Shown one piece after another: positions 44,012-53,437 of a stretch of DNA of 64,000 nucleotides. The DNA comes from Polyangiaceae bacterium (GTDB taxonomy: Bacteria > Myxococcota_A > Polyangia > Polyangiales > Polyangiaceae): contig JADJRH010000011.1 of assembly GCA_016712345.1 (NCBI GenBank), positions 3,658,001-3,722,000 on the forward strand. Reading direction: 5' to 3'. The notes under the pieces are model-generated. The model searched no databases. It was given only the letters and a program-made list of their open reading frames with translations, and had not been told where the DNA came from. Numbering within the stretch: position 1 is the first letter of the stretch; the number at the start of each line of letters is the position of its first letter. The translations under genes and the position numbers were made by a program.

Positions 44012-45459
44012 ATGAGAGCTTATACTTTCTTGGGGTGCACAGCGTTGATCACGGGAGTCGTGGCGCTCAGCGGTTGCGGCTCCAAAGTGTTCGTTGAGCA
44101 ATCGGGGGGAAGGGGCGGTTCAGGGGGCTCGGGGGGAGATGTCACCACTTCCACGGGGGGAGGCGGGGCAACAACAACGTCCACCACCACGGGGGAGGTT
44201 GCCAAAGCTCAGACGAGTGTCTCGCCTTGTCAGACGTGTGTAATGACGGCGTTTGCAATAATGGGAGTTGCATCGCGATCCCCAAAGACGGGCCGTGCAA
44301 CGACGGGGATCCCTGCACCGTCGGCGAGCAATGTGTCGGTGGAAAGTGCTTCACCGGCATGCCGTGGGAATGTCCGTTCCCTGCGGATGAGTGTTCGGTT
44401 GCACAATGCGTGGAAGGTTCGGGATGTGTTTTAGTGCCTTTGCCCGACGGCGCTGTGTGTGATGACAAAAACTCGTGCACCTCCAATTCAACCTGTAAAG
44501 CGGGCACTTGTCAGGGCGTTTCCGGTATTGATTGCAGCGCTTTCAACGGACCGTGCTCGGTGGGAACATGTCAGGCCGGGGTTGGGTGTGTGGCGTTTCC
44601 AATCAACGAGGGGTTGTCGTGTGACGACGGTCAGTTTTGTACTTCGGGCGACACGTGCAGTCAGGGAACATGCAAGTCCGGTTCGGCTCTTCCGTGCGGC
44701 GGCGGCGTTTGCACCGTTGGATTCTGTGACGAAAACCTGGATACCTGTTCTTCCATGCCCATTGCCGACGGCACTGCATGCGACGACGCAAACACGTGCA
44801 CTCTCGGATCTACCTGTCAGGCGGGCACTTGTACAAACGGTACCCCTGCAAACGAGGGAGCCATGTGCAACGACGGGCTTTCGTGCACAACGGGCGACGC
44901 TTGCAAAATGGGGGTATGTTTGGGGTCACTTGGAGCAACCGTCGCTTTTTTTGACGATTTCAGCTCGCCGAACAAAGGGTGGAAGCTGGGGCCTGAATGG
45001 CAGATTGGGCCGACATCGGTGTCGCCGATGGCCGCCTTTTTCCCCGATCCGGCGCTGGATCACAGCCTGACGGCGGATAACGGGGTTGCGGGAGTGGTGC
45101 TGGGCGGCAACGCAAGCACACAATTGCATCCCTTTTATTATCTTGAAAGTCCGGCGGTAAATGTTGCAAATCTACCCACAGTTGTCTTGAGCTTTTACAG
45201 GTGGCTCAACTGCGATTACGCGCCCTTTATGCACAACACCATTGATGTGTACAACGGGTCGCAGTGGATCACCATTTGGAGCGAAATGGGAATGCCGGTC
45301 ACCGATCAGGCGTGGGCGTTTCAGCAATATGACTTGACTCAGTATAAAAACGCCAACCTGAAAGTTCGGTTTGGCGTGGACGTGGCAAGCAACGGCGCGT
45401 TCACAGTGAGTTCTTGGAACATCGACGACCTGGTGATTGCCGCCGCCGCTTGCCAGTAA
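44012..45459 (+). CDS. Cysteine-rich lipoprotein, split by a one-base loss
   Basis: The first frame gives a signal peptide with lipobox LSGC near residue 22 and a Gly/Thr linker. The second frame gives nine or ten short cysteine-rich units of the form CxDGxxCTxGxxCxxGxC and a C-terminal beta-sandwich domain (FDDFSSPNKGW to NIDDLVIAAAACQ) like those of bacterial adhesins or laminin-G-type domains. The G-run 44191-44195 is one base short; adding it gives GGGCQSSDECLALSDVC, which continues the linker naturally. Probably a surface-exposed lipoprotein. Confidence 0.8.
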
Positions 45460-45576
45460 TGGTCACAGAGCTGCTGCGCGCCCCAAATCGTCGGTCGTCG
45501 TCCTCAAAATAGCCCGAGTATTCCTGCGTCCTCCTCCCTAGCTTTGGGGTGCTCGCAACGCACTGTGGCCATTACT
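45455..45576. repeat. Large imperfect inverted repeat between convergent lipoprotein genes
   Basis: AGTAATGGTCACA (45455-45467) matches the complement of TGTGGCCATTACT (45564-45576) at 12 of 13 positions. Inside it GCGCCCCAAA (about 45479) pairs with TTTGGGGTGC (about 45543). The whole forms arms of roughly 34 nt around a 55-nt centre. It overlaps the stop of the + gene and may act as a terminator. Confidence 0.6.
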
Positions 45577-45597
45577 CGGATGGTCACAGTGCTGCTA

Positions 45598-46880
45598 TCA
45601 GGGTCGCAGCTTCCAGATCACCTTGTCGCCGCGTTTGACCGAAACAACGAAGATGCCTTCTCCGGCAAACTTGCGCTCGTCACGCTTTTTGGTGGCGCCG
45701 CTCTTGGTAGACTTGAGCGAGTGTTCGGTAATCTGACTCAACATCTCCAACTCGTCGCCTTTTTCAATGGCCATCTTGGGTAGATCGGCAAACGTGAGTT
45801 TGACGCTGTTGGCGTAGGTGATTGTGCCGTAGGTGCAGCTTTTGTCGGGCCTGACTGTGTTGTTCTCAATCACAACGCGGGTAGTTGAGTTTTTGCAGGA
45901 CACAATAAATGTGTCGTCGCGGCTTGATTCATAAGTGATTGTGCCGCCGGTTCCACTGCGTGTGATCGAACCCACTTTGGCCGTTTCAATCCCCATGAAA
46001 GGCACCTTAAATTCACGATTGTCGGTGAGGCTCACCAAATCGGGCGCTTTGGACGGATTGGGCGGGAGCGCTTTGGAATTTTTTATTTCATCCGTGATGG
46101 CGGTTCGCTCCTCCTCAAAGTAGAATTCTCCGCTCTGAAGGCATGCATATTTGCTTTCGGACTCAACCGACAGAAGCGGCCTGATGTCGGCACTGTCAAT
46201 TGCCGCCATGTGAAGCCATGCAAATGCGTCTTTTCGAGCCTGGACGTCGGCCTGGACGCCGAGTTCACGTTCAAGACGAAAACGCGCCCCAACAAGGCGA
46301 GACTTTGAATCTTGAGGTCGGAGCAACACCAACTCGTGAATTCGATCGTGCGCGGCCGGTTCTTTTAAAACCTCCGTGATCTTCCCATCCAGCTCGTCGG
46401 CGGCTTTTTTCCGGCGGTCATACTCCGCTTTGTAGTCGGCCTCACACCCCGCGCGATTGGCCTTTTTTACAAGGGCCGTCCCAAGAACCTGAAACACCTT
46501 ATCCGATTCGTTATACCCTTCTGTGTCGGGTAGGCTGTCCCAATTTCGAATCCACTGAGAGTCGGGGTTTGCAGCTTTGCGCGGGTTCCACATGCGAACC
46601 GGGTCATACGGGCCGTGTGGGTAGGGCTCGATTTTGGCGGCTTTTCGCAGGTTATTGGCGCATAGAGCCGAGTTTATCCCCTGCACGAGCCTTTGGCCGA
46701 GAAGTCATCATAGGTGGCCTTGAGCCGCCCCGCTTCATCATCGGAAGAGCCGCTTGGCTCGGAGTCTGAAGACGATCCACCTGAAGAGGGGCCCCCGGAT
46801 GAAGAGCCCTGAACCGACACTTTGACAATGCCGCAGCCGGAGGTGAGCAATGCGGCGAGTACAACAACGAGCGATCGCAT
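45598..46880 (-). CDS. Lipoprotein of unknown function, split by a one-base loss
   Basis: The true start is at 46880, where MRSLVVVLAALLTSGC gives a signal peptide and lipobox. A Ser/Gly/Asp linker runs to SAKGSC. The C-run 46678-46681 (G-run in the coding strand) is one base short; adding it joins CRG to INSALCANNLRK and a frame of 362 further residues. The mature part is charged and helical (about 200 residues), then beta-rich with VSCKNSTTRVVIENNTV and VKRGDKVIWKLRP. No known domain is recognised. It is convergent with the Cys-rich lipoprotein. Confidence 0.7.
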
Positions 46881-47041
46881 GAATGTTTTCCCCTGTCAGC
46901 AGGTCGCCGGGCCTCGGCGACGGCGGGGCTATACCATCGGCTCCAGTACTATGAAACACCCAAATTTGCGCTTCGTGATGCAGGATTTGCATGACATGCC
47001 ATGGGGCACCTGACATGGAGATACTCGTTTGTGTCAGACTC

Positions 47042-48247
47042 TCAGTAGGCAGGTTTTCCAGCGGGGCCGGCAAACCTGACATGGAGATGATCGGTGTGCC
47101 AGGGGGAAGGTCTGACAATACCGTCGTCGTTCAGTCCCTCATATCCGGGGTCTTTTAGAACGCGCTTGTCGTGGAGTTTTTCGGCGGCGCGGCGAAGCTC
47201 ACGAAGGTACACATCGTCGATAAAGATCTTTTCAACCGGTGGCATTGTTTCAAAAAGCAGCCCCAAAAAATAGGCTGTTCTCGATGCGTCGAATCCTCGA
47301 ACGGTTCCGGGCCCGCAGCCTTGAACACTTTGTTCAATGAGTACACCCGTGCAATGCGCTCGAACCGTGGACGGCTCTTCATCCGACGCGGCCAAGGCGA
47401 TGTCCACGTCACGCCCACCTTCGTGACTGATGTGGCGAGGTAAACCGAGATCCGTCGCCGGACGGATCCCATCCCACTGACTGATGTCCGCAAGGGCAAT
47501 TGGATCGCGGCGGAACTTGGATTTTGTTTTTCGAAACGCAAAAAGAAGGCTCGCAATCACGTCGGTTCGCGCAAATTGATACCGGGCGGCGGCTTGTAGA
47601 AAATACCCATCGTCTCGGCCCGCGGGCACCGGAAAACCGATCACCGGCGACTGGAACATGGGAGGTGGCTTTCCCTTTTTGGGTAGAAATTCAGGTTCGA
47701 CAATGTCGGTTGACACGCGCCTCAACTCAACAGGTTCCGCCGCGTCGACAAGCACCCGAACGAGCGACCGTTCGGACGGAGAGCGAAACGACACGATCCG
47801 AGGCAAGAGGCCGTCTTCGTCGAGCGGGCGGCGAGCGCGAAGCGGCTGCGCGGCACCGTCGATGGGAAGGTTGGAGGCTGCGCTGACAACGTCGAGAATG
47901 TCAAACCCGAGGAGGGATGTCTGAGGACCGAAAACGCCGATCGATGTAAAGACCGCGGCGGGCACCTCCACCTCCAAAACGGTTCGACCCGGCGCTACCG
48001 CGACGGAAGTCTTGTGGATGGGAAGGTAGAGCGCGGGCTCTTCTGCCGGCGGGGGCTCCGTGGGAAGAATGGGGTTGGCAACGTCGACGTTGGATTCTAC
48101 CCGAGTAGAAACGGGGAGAGGCTCAATGGGAGGCGGCGCAATGAGTGGACGTGGCCTGTAGGGAGCGGCGCACCCCGTCGCTCCCGCGGCAATGGCCAGC
48201 GCGATTGGAAGAACGAAGCGGGCACGCACGGCGGGGCGCCCAATCAC
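47042..48247 (-). CDS. MepA-like penicillin-insensitive murein endopeptidase (lipoprotein)
   Basis: A 401-residue protein starting at GTG 48247 with a lipobox TGCA near residue 25. The C-terminal 200 residues carry LAS-type metallopeptidase motifs: SHEGGRDVDIAL (metal His and Asp) and WHTDHLHVRF (HxH). Such enzymes cut the D-Ala-meso-DAP cross-links of peptidoglycan. The start overlaps the upstream L,D-transpeptidase stop by 4 bp, so both wall enzymes are made together. The N-terminal 180 residues have no recognised fold. Confidence 0.85.
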   Translation of the reverse strand: MIGRPAVRARFVLPIALAIAAGATGCAAPYRPRPLIAPPPIEPLPVSTRVESNVDVANPILPTEPPPAEEPALYLPIHKTSVAVAPGRTVLEVEVPAAVFTSIGVFGPQTSLLGFDILDVVSAASNLPIDGAAQPLRARRPLDEDGLLPRIVSFRSPSERSLVRVLVDAAEPVELRRVSTDIVEPEFLPKKGKPPPMFQSPVIGFPVPAGRDDGYFLQAAARYQFARTDVIASLLFAFRKTKSKFRRDPIALADISQWDGIRPATDLGLPRHISHEGGRDVDIALAASDEEPSTVRAHCTGVLIEQSVQGCGPGTVRGFDASRTAYFLGLLFETMPPVEKIFIDDVYLRELRRAAEKLHDKRVLKDPGYEGLNDDGIVRPSPWHTDHLHVRFAGPAGKPAY

Positions 48248-50412
48248 TCGTGCACAATAATGGTGGTGCCTTCGCCCATTTCTTCACCCGTGTTGATGGC
48301 GTGCCACCCCTCGGGAACAGCGGGCTCGGTCCACAGAAAGATGCGGTGACCGTCAATCGGCGACAGATTGATACAGCCGTGGCTGCGCGGAATGCCAAAA
48401 ACGTCGTGCCAATACGCAACGTGGAGGGCATATCCACTTTCAAAATATTGGATGTAAGGCACGTCGCGCAGTTGGTAGGTTCCATGTCCGCGGCGCACGG
48501 TGACACCGTAGATGCCATCCCCTTTTCGGGGCACGTAGTCAGGGTCTCCCGGCTTGGGTTCTCCCTTGGATGCCCCGGCGGGTTTGGCTTTTGCGCTGTC
48601 AGGTTTTTTGGCCTTTGGGTCTTTGGAAGCCGCCGCTTTGGGGTCTTTTGCGGCTGTCGTTTTTGAGTCTTTCCCACCGGCCGCTTTGGGTTTGGACGTT
48701 CCACCCTTCGCAGGTTCGGCCGGCGCTTTTGGCTTTGAAGCGCTTTTGGGAGCGGGCTTGTCATCATCACCGCCGTCGTCGTCATTTTTGGCAACGTAGG
48801 TGGTGTTGGCTTTACCGCCGACGCTGGAAGACTCGTTTGAGTCCATGGTGGCGGAGATGTGTTTGTTGCGGATTTTGAAGACTCCGCGCACCGTGGCTGT
48901 GGTGGTTTTCGGGTCGTCCAAACCGGCTTTTCCACTGGAGATCAGGGTTGCGTATACAGGGCGTTTCCCTTCCCATAAGACGAGCGTCTGATTGCCGATG
49001 GACACCTCAATCCACTTCTTACCGTCTTCAGCGTCTTTGGGCCACGAGGCAGGTGGAACTGCCAACCCAACGTCCTGTTGGTGCAGCCAATATTTGTCTT
49101 TGGTTCTGTAATATTTGACCCCCGCAACGGTGCGCATTTTACCAGTGAGCTGGTGAACGCTGCGAAAGTCGGCCTCTCCGGCGTTTTCAACATTGCCTTT
49201 GACAACTTTATAAATTTTGGCTCCCTGCGTGCGGACAAATGCCAAGGGTAGGCTGAATTCATCACTCAACTCCACTCCGTGCCAGGGTGAGCCCGTGTCA
49301 GGTTTGATTTTGGAGGCGGGGGCGAGCCGAAGATCGGTGGTGATCGCGAAGCGGCGGTTGAGCGAACTTTCACCGGTTGGAAAAGATCCAATGAGGGCTA
49401 AGCCTGTGTGACGGCGCGCGCGGTCGGCGAAAATTTCAAACCCTTTGGTTTTGTAGTCGCTGACGTTGTTGACCAGACGCTTTCCATTTTCGAGCCAAAA
49501 TGGGATGGGGTCGGTTTCTGAATCACCGCCGAGGAGCTGGCCGAGGCCGATTTCCAGCGAGCTTTTGCCCATTCCCACTTCGCCGACTTTTTTGCCGGGT
49601 ATCGCCACGCCGCGCTCGTCAATGGGTACATCCCACGCTCCGAGTACAGGTTTGGAAACGCTCGGCTCGTTTTCTTTGTACCAATCGAGGTGTTCTTCGA
49701 GCTTAAATTCGCTCTTTTTCTGTTCGTCCGCGGTGGGGACACGCAGGTACATGGGCAACACCGCGCGCACGAATGCGTAACGGTAAGGCATGGCGCCGCG
49801 AAGATTGGGGCGGCGCGAGGCGGCCTTGAGGATGGGATCGTCCATGTCTGTGGTGGCGTCTTCACCGGCGCAGACGTAGCCCTTGGGATGAACTTGATAC
49901 CAACCACCGGGGCAGTTGGCCTTGCCCGCGGGTTCTTCGGAACGGCCGACTTTGGCGCCGACACGGAGGTAACCGAGCTTTTTGGAAGTGTCGCGCGGCT
50001 CGGAATACACTGGAGTAACGAACGCCTTGATTCCCAACATGGGGCCGGTCTGCGGTTGAGTGACCGGCACGCTCGACTGTCCCTGTGACGCGGGCGGCGC
50101 TGCGGCGCTCGAAGAACCGGAGGGCGCGCCCGCGGCGGGATCGACACCTGCAAGACGCTCGGCGCGAAGCTTGAGCGCCCCGATGATGACGCCGGTGACG
50201 ATAGCGAGTGCCGCCGCCGAAATGCCGATTTGCGGCCACGGCAAGCGCTTGAAAAAACGACCGACGCGGCTCGGACGCCGCGGACGCGGGGGTGTCGGCG
50301 GCGGGTCGTACACCTCGTCGACAAACTCTTCGAGCGGCGGCTCGGGAGCGCGAGGCGGCGGCTCCGGGGCAACCCGTCGGGGAGCTGGTGTGGGCACGCG
50401 AGGCGGCGGCAT
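48244..50412 (-). CDS. Membrane-anchored L,D-transpeptidase (YkuD) with large Lys/Ala/Pro-rich insertion
   Basis: A 722-residue protein with a Pro/Arg-rich cytoplasmic start, one helix near residue 65 (IGISAAALAIVTGVIIGAL), a long extracytoplasmic region and a C-terminal YkuD domain. Catalytic residues are in SHGCINLSPID near residue 685, with the family histidine in VAYWHDVFGIPRSHG. Between the first strand block of the domain (WIEVSIGNQTLVLWEGKRPVY) and the catalytic motif is a 90-100 residue Lys/Ala/Pro/Ser segment. Such enzymes make 3-3 cross-links or attach proteins to peptidoglycan. Coupled to the MepA-like gene. Confidence 0.85.
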   Translation of the reverse strand: MPPPRVPTPAPRRVAPEPPPRAPEPPLEEFVDEVYDPPPTPPRPRRPSRVGRFFKRLPWPQIGISAAALAIVTGVIIGALKLRAERLAGVDPAAGAPSGSSSAAAPPASQGQSSVPVTQPQTGPMLGIKAFVTPVYSEPRDTSKKLGYLRVGAKVGRSEEPAGKANCPGGWYQVHPKGYVCAGEDATTDMDDPILKAASRRPNLRGAMPYRYAFVRAVLPMYLRVPTADEQKKSEFKLEEHLDWYKENEPSVSKPVLGAWDVPIDERGVAIPGKKVGEVGMGKSSLEIGLGQLLGGDSETDPIPFWLENGKRLVNNVSDYKTKGFEIFADRARRHTGLALIGSFPTGESSLNRRFAITTDLRLAPASKIKPDTGSPWHGVELSDEFSLPLAFVRTQGAKIYKVVKGNVENAGEADFRSVHQLTGKMRTVAGVKYYRTKDKYWLHQQDVGLAVPPASWPKDAEDGKKWIEVSIGNQTLVLWEGKRPVYATLISSGKAGLDDPKTTTATVRGVFKIRNKHISATMDSNESSSVGGKANTTYVAKNDDDGGDDDKPAPKSASKPKAPAEPAKGGTSKPKAAGGKDSKTTAAKDPKAAASKDPKAKKPDSAKAKPAGASKGEPKPGDPDYVPRKGDGIYGVTVRRGHGTYQLRDVPYIQYFESGYALHVAYWHDVFGIPRSHGCINLSPIDGHRIFLWTEPAVPEGWHAINTGEEMGEGTTIIVHE

Positions 50413-50577
50413 GCGGCTCAAGGCATGCAACAACCTGAGGCGGAACGCAAAGGTCCACGCGTCGGATTTTGCGACGGCGGTCCCGGGACCAATGCCGCGC
50501 TTTGATCATGGTCGCGCGACAACTTCCTCCGGTAGCATGCCCGCGGTTCACTCAGCGAACGAACCGATGGAGGCGCG

Positions 50578-51024
50578 ATGCGCTATTACGTTTCAGCTCC
50601 CGACGGCGAAAAGGGCCCCTACGAAGAAAACAACATCCGCGAGTGGTTGCGCGCCGGAACAATGCCCAAAGACGCATTGGTTCGTGCCGAAAACGAGCCG
50701 ATGGGGAGACCCGCAAACATGGTGTTTCCCGACGCGGCGGGCGGCGGAGGCTTTGGTCCTCCCCCGGGCGGGGCGTTTGGCGCGGCGCCGAATATGTACG
50801 CACCGCCGGTGGCCGCGGGCGGCTCGCACGATTGGGTTCAAGCCAATCCCGGCAACTTCGGCTTGGGATTTGTGTTCGGCTTTTTCTGCGGCTGCATCGC
50901 ACTCATTGTCTCGTACGTGTCAAAAGACATGGGCAGCGAGACGAAGCGCGGTGTACGCACAGGCTTCATTGTCGGCGTGGTGATCGGGGCGCTTTCAAAT
51001 CTGATTGCGCTGCTCGCCAAGTAA
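50578..51024 (+). CDS. GYF_2-domain membrane protein
   Basis: A 148-residue protein. The N-terminal 45 residues (YYVSAPDGEKGPYEENNIREWLRAGTMPKDALV) match the GYF_2 fold, a protein-interaction module. A Gly/Pro linker follows, then a TM segment (GFVFGFFCGCIALIVSYV) and a second hydrophobic stretch at the C-terminus. It is common in Myxococcota with unknown partners. Convergent with lepA, divergent from the L,D-transpeptidase. Confidence 0.8.
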   Translation: MRYYVSAPDGEKGPYEENNIREWLRAGTMPKDALVRAENEPMGRPANMVFPDAAGGGGFGPPPGGAFGAAPNMYAPPVAAGGSHDWVQANPGNFGLGFVFGFFCGCIALIVSYVSKDMGSETKRGVRTGFIVGVVIGALSNLIALLAK

Positions 51025-51049
51025 CTGTTGCGTACACATCCGCCGAGTT

Positions 51050-51101
51050 GGCGCCCCCTGAGCGAGTGAGCCGAAGGCGAAACGAGCGATTTGGGGGCGC
51101 C
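51050..51101. terminator. Inverted repeat between convergent GYF_2 and lepA genes
   Basis: GGCGCCCCC (51050-51058) and GGGGGCGCC (51093-51101) are perfect 9-bp arms. The location between gene ends fits a shared terminator, though there is no T-run. Confidence 0.45.
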
Positions 51102-51148
51102 GCACCGCAGGCGCCGCGAAGCGCGCCGAGGATGCGCCTGGGGGGCAG

Positions 51149-52951
51149 CTATTCAACCTTGAGAATGGCCAGAAACGCTTCCTGCGGGATCTCGACGCTG
51201 CCGACCATTTTCATGCGGCGTTTGCCTTCTTTTTGCTTCTCCAAAAGCTTGCGCTTTCGGCTGATGTCACCGCCGTAACATTTGGCCGTTACGTCTTTGC
51301 GGAGCGCTCGGACGTTGGTGCGGGCGATGACTTTGGCGCCGAGCGCCGCTTGAATGGCCACTTCGTATTGTTGGCGCGGAACGATGTCTTTGAGCTTCAC
51401 GGTGAGGTCGCGACCGCGTGTGTACGCTTTGTCGCGGTGCACAATGACGCTGAGCGCGTCGAGCGGATCGCCGTTTACGAGAAGGTCGAGCTTGACGAGG
51501 TCGTCGGCGCGATAGCCGACAAGTTCGTAGTCCATGGACGCGTAGCCGCGGGAGACGCTCTTCAGCTTGTCGTGAAAGTCGAAAAGCACTTCGCTGAGCG
51601 GCAAATCGTAGGTGATGATCACGCGATCGGCGCTCGCGTATTGGATTGATTTTTGTTCACCGCGGCGCTCTTGGCAGAGCGCGAGAACGGCGCCGACGTA
51701 CGCCGAAGGGACGTGAATGGTCACCCGATAAATGGGCTCTTCGATGCGATCCATGAGGTTGGACGGCGGCATTTTGGCGGGGTTTTCAATCCGCTTCATT
51801 TCACCGTTGGTCATGTACACATGGTAAACAACGCTCGGCGCGGTGGTGATGAGGTCGAGGTTGTATTCGCGCTCCAAACGCTCCTGAATGATCTCCATGT
51901 GGAGCAGGCCGAGGAAGCCGCATCGAAAGCCGAAACCGAGCGCTTCGGAGGTGTCGGGCTCAAAAACAAACGCGGCGTCATTGAGGTTTAGCTTTGTGAG
52001 CGCGTCGCGAAGGTCTTCGTATTGAGCGGAGTCGGTTGGAAACACGCCGGCGAAGACCATGGGCTTCACCTCTTTGAAGCCGGGAAGCGCTTCGGTGGCG
52101 GGCTTTCCAGCGTCGGTGACTGTGTCGCCGATCTTGGTGTCGACAACGCTTTTGATATTGCCCACGAGAAAGCCCACTTCACCGGGGCCAAGCTCATCAA
52201 GGGAGCGCGGGTGCGGGTCAAAAACGCCGATCTCGGTGAGTTCGTAATCGCGGCCGGTGGCGAGAAAGCGAATTTTCTGACCGCGGCGCAGGTACCCGTC
52301 GACCATGCGAACCATCACCACGGCGCCGCGGTACGAGTCGTACCAGCTGTCGAAAATGAGGGCGCGCGGACGGGCGTTGGGATCGCCCTTGGGAGCCGGA
52401 ACGCGCTTCACGACGGCTTCGAGGATGTCGGGAATGCCCACGCCGGTTTTTGCGCTGGCCAGAATCGCTTCGGTGCAATCGAGGCCGACAACGTCTTCCA
52501 CCTCGCGGCGCGTTTTTTCGGGGTCGGCCGACGGGAGATCGATTTTGTTGAGGACGGGGATGATCTCGAGATTGTTGTCGAGCGCGAGAAACACGTTGGC
52601 GAGCGTCTGCGCTTCAACACCTTGAGACGCGTCCACGACGAGGAGCGCGCCCTCACACGCTTGGAGGCTGCGCGAAACTTCGTAGTTGAAGTCGACGTGG
52701 CCTGGGGTGTCGATGAGGTGAAACGTGTAGGTTTGGCCGTCTTTTGCCTTGTAACTAAGGCGGACTGTCTGCGCCTTGATGGTGATCCCGCGTTCGCGCT
52801 CCAGCTCCATCTTGTCGAGGAACTGGTCTTGTTTCTCGCGGTCGGACAGCGCTCCGGTAAATTCAAGGATGCGATCTGCGAGCGTCGATTTGCCGTGATC
52901 GATGTGCGCGATGATCGAAAAATTGCGGATCAACGAAAGGTCGGATGCCAT
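51149..52951 (-). CDS. lepA: Elongation factor 4 (LepA), ribosome back-translocase GTPase
   Basis: A 600-residue translational GTPase of normal size. It has AHIDHGKSTLADRI (G1), DTPGHVDF (G3), NKIDLPSADP (G4) and the unique C-terminal domain ending in GSVEIPQEAFLAILKVE. LepA promotes correct ribosome function under stress. In many bacteria it is followed by lepB; here the next gene on that strand is not lepB. The spacer before the RHH gene is short. Confidence 0.98.
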   Translation of the reverse strand: MASDLSLIRNFSIIAHIDHGKSTLADRILEFTGALSDREKQDQFLDKMELERERGITIKAQTVRLSYKAKDGQTYTFHLIDTPGHVDFNYEVSRSLQACEGALLVVDASQGVEAQTLANVFLALDNNLEIIPVLNKIDLPSADPEKTRREVEDVVGLDCTEAILASAKTGVGIPDILEAVVKRVPAPKGDPNARPRALIFDSWYDSYRGAVVMVRMVDGYLRRGQKIRFLATGRDYELTEIGVFDPHPRSLDELGPGEVGFLVGNIKSVVDTKIGDTVTDAGKPATEALPGFKEVKPMVFAGVFPTDSAQYEDLRDALTKLNLNDAAFVFEPDTSEALGFGFRCGFLGLLHMEIIQERLEREYNLDLITTAPSVVYHVYMTNGEMKRIENPAKMPPSNLMDRIEEPIYRVTIHVPSAYVGAVLALCQERRGEQKSIQYASADRVIITYDLPLSEVLFDFHDKLKSVSRGYASMDYELVGYRADDLVKLDLLVNGDPLDALSVIVHRDKAYTRGRDLTVKLKDIVPRQQYEVAIQAALGAKVIARTNVRALRKDVTAKCYGGDISRKRKLLEKQKEGKRRMKMVGSVEIPQEAFLAILKVE

Positions 52952-53049
52952 GACTTCCGGGGGAAAGAGGGGCCGCTCCTTAGCGCGGACCGCTGTGAAA
53001 CACCAGCAGCCTTGCTGGAGCCGAAGTGGGTGACGGGGCGCCGAAACTG

Positions 53050-53304
53050 TTAGCTGCCGGTGGGAGGCTTGCGCGTTGCCGGGGCTGCCGGCGCGGGAAC
53101 GACCGGAACCGCCGGGGCCGGCGTGACGGCGTTATCGAGCGTCATTTGGCCGGGGAGCATGTGCTCATAGTGTTTGAGCACCATGTCGATGCCTTCGCGG
53201 ATGTAGACCGCAATGGGCACCTTTGAGCGATCGTGGAGCAGCTTGAGCCGCTCGGCCTGCTCAGGCGTGATGTAGATGGTCGTCGAGACTTTCTTTCGCG
53301 ACAT
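53050..53304 (-). CDS. Ribbon-helix-helix DNA-binding protein
   Basis: An 84-residue protein. The N-terminal 50 residues (KKVSTTIYITPEQAERLKLLHDRSKVPIAVYIREGID) form a ribbon-helix-helix module as in CopG/MetJ-type repressors. The C-terminal 35 residues are Pro/Ala-rich. The start is the ATG at 53304. It lies upstream of lepA on the same strand and may regulate nearby genes or itself. No toxin partner is next to it. Confidence 0.8.
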   Translation of the reverse strand: MSRKKVSTTIYITPEQAERLKLLHDRSKVPIAVYIREGIDMVLKHYEHMLPGQMTLDNAVTPAPAVPVVPAPAAPATRKPPTGS

Positions 53305-53437
53305 GTCACGCCGGCCTGGGGCGTAAGGCCCTGACAAGGCGTTACCCTAGATGCTGATACGTGTGATGTCAATCCGAACGGGGTGAGCGCCCTCGGGGCC
53401 GGGGCTTGGGGGGGCCGGCTTAGGTGCCACGAAGGGC

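Noticed and set aside
52022..53053. Long + strand frame of 343 codons opposite lepA
   Set aside because: Antisense shadow of lepA with compositional bias only; no start signal or family resemblance.
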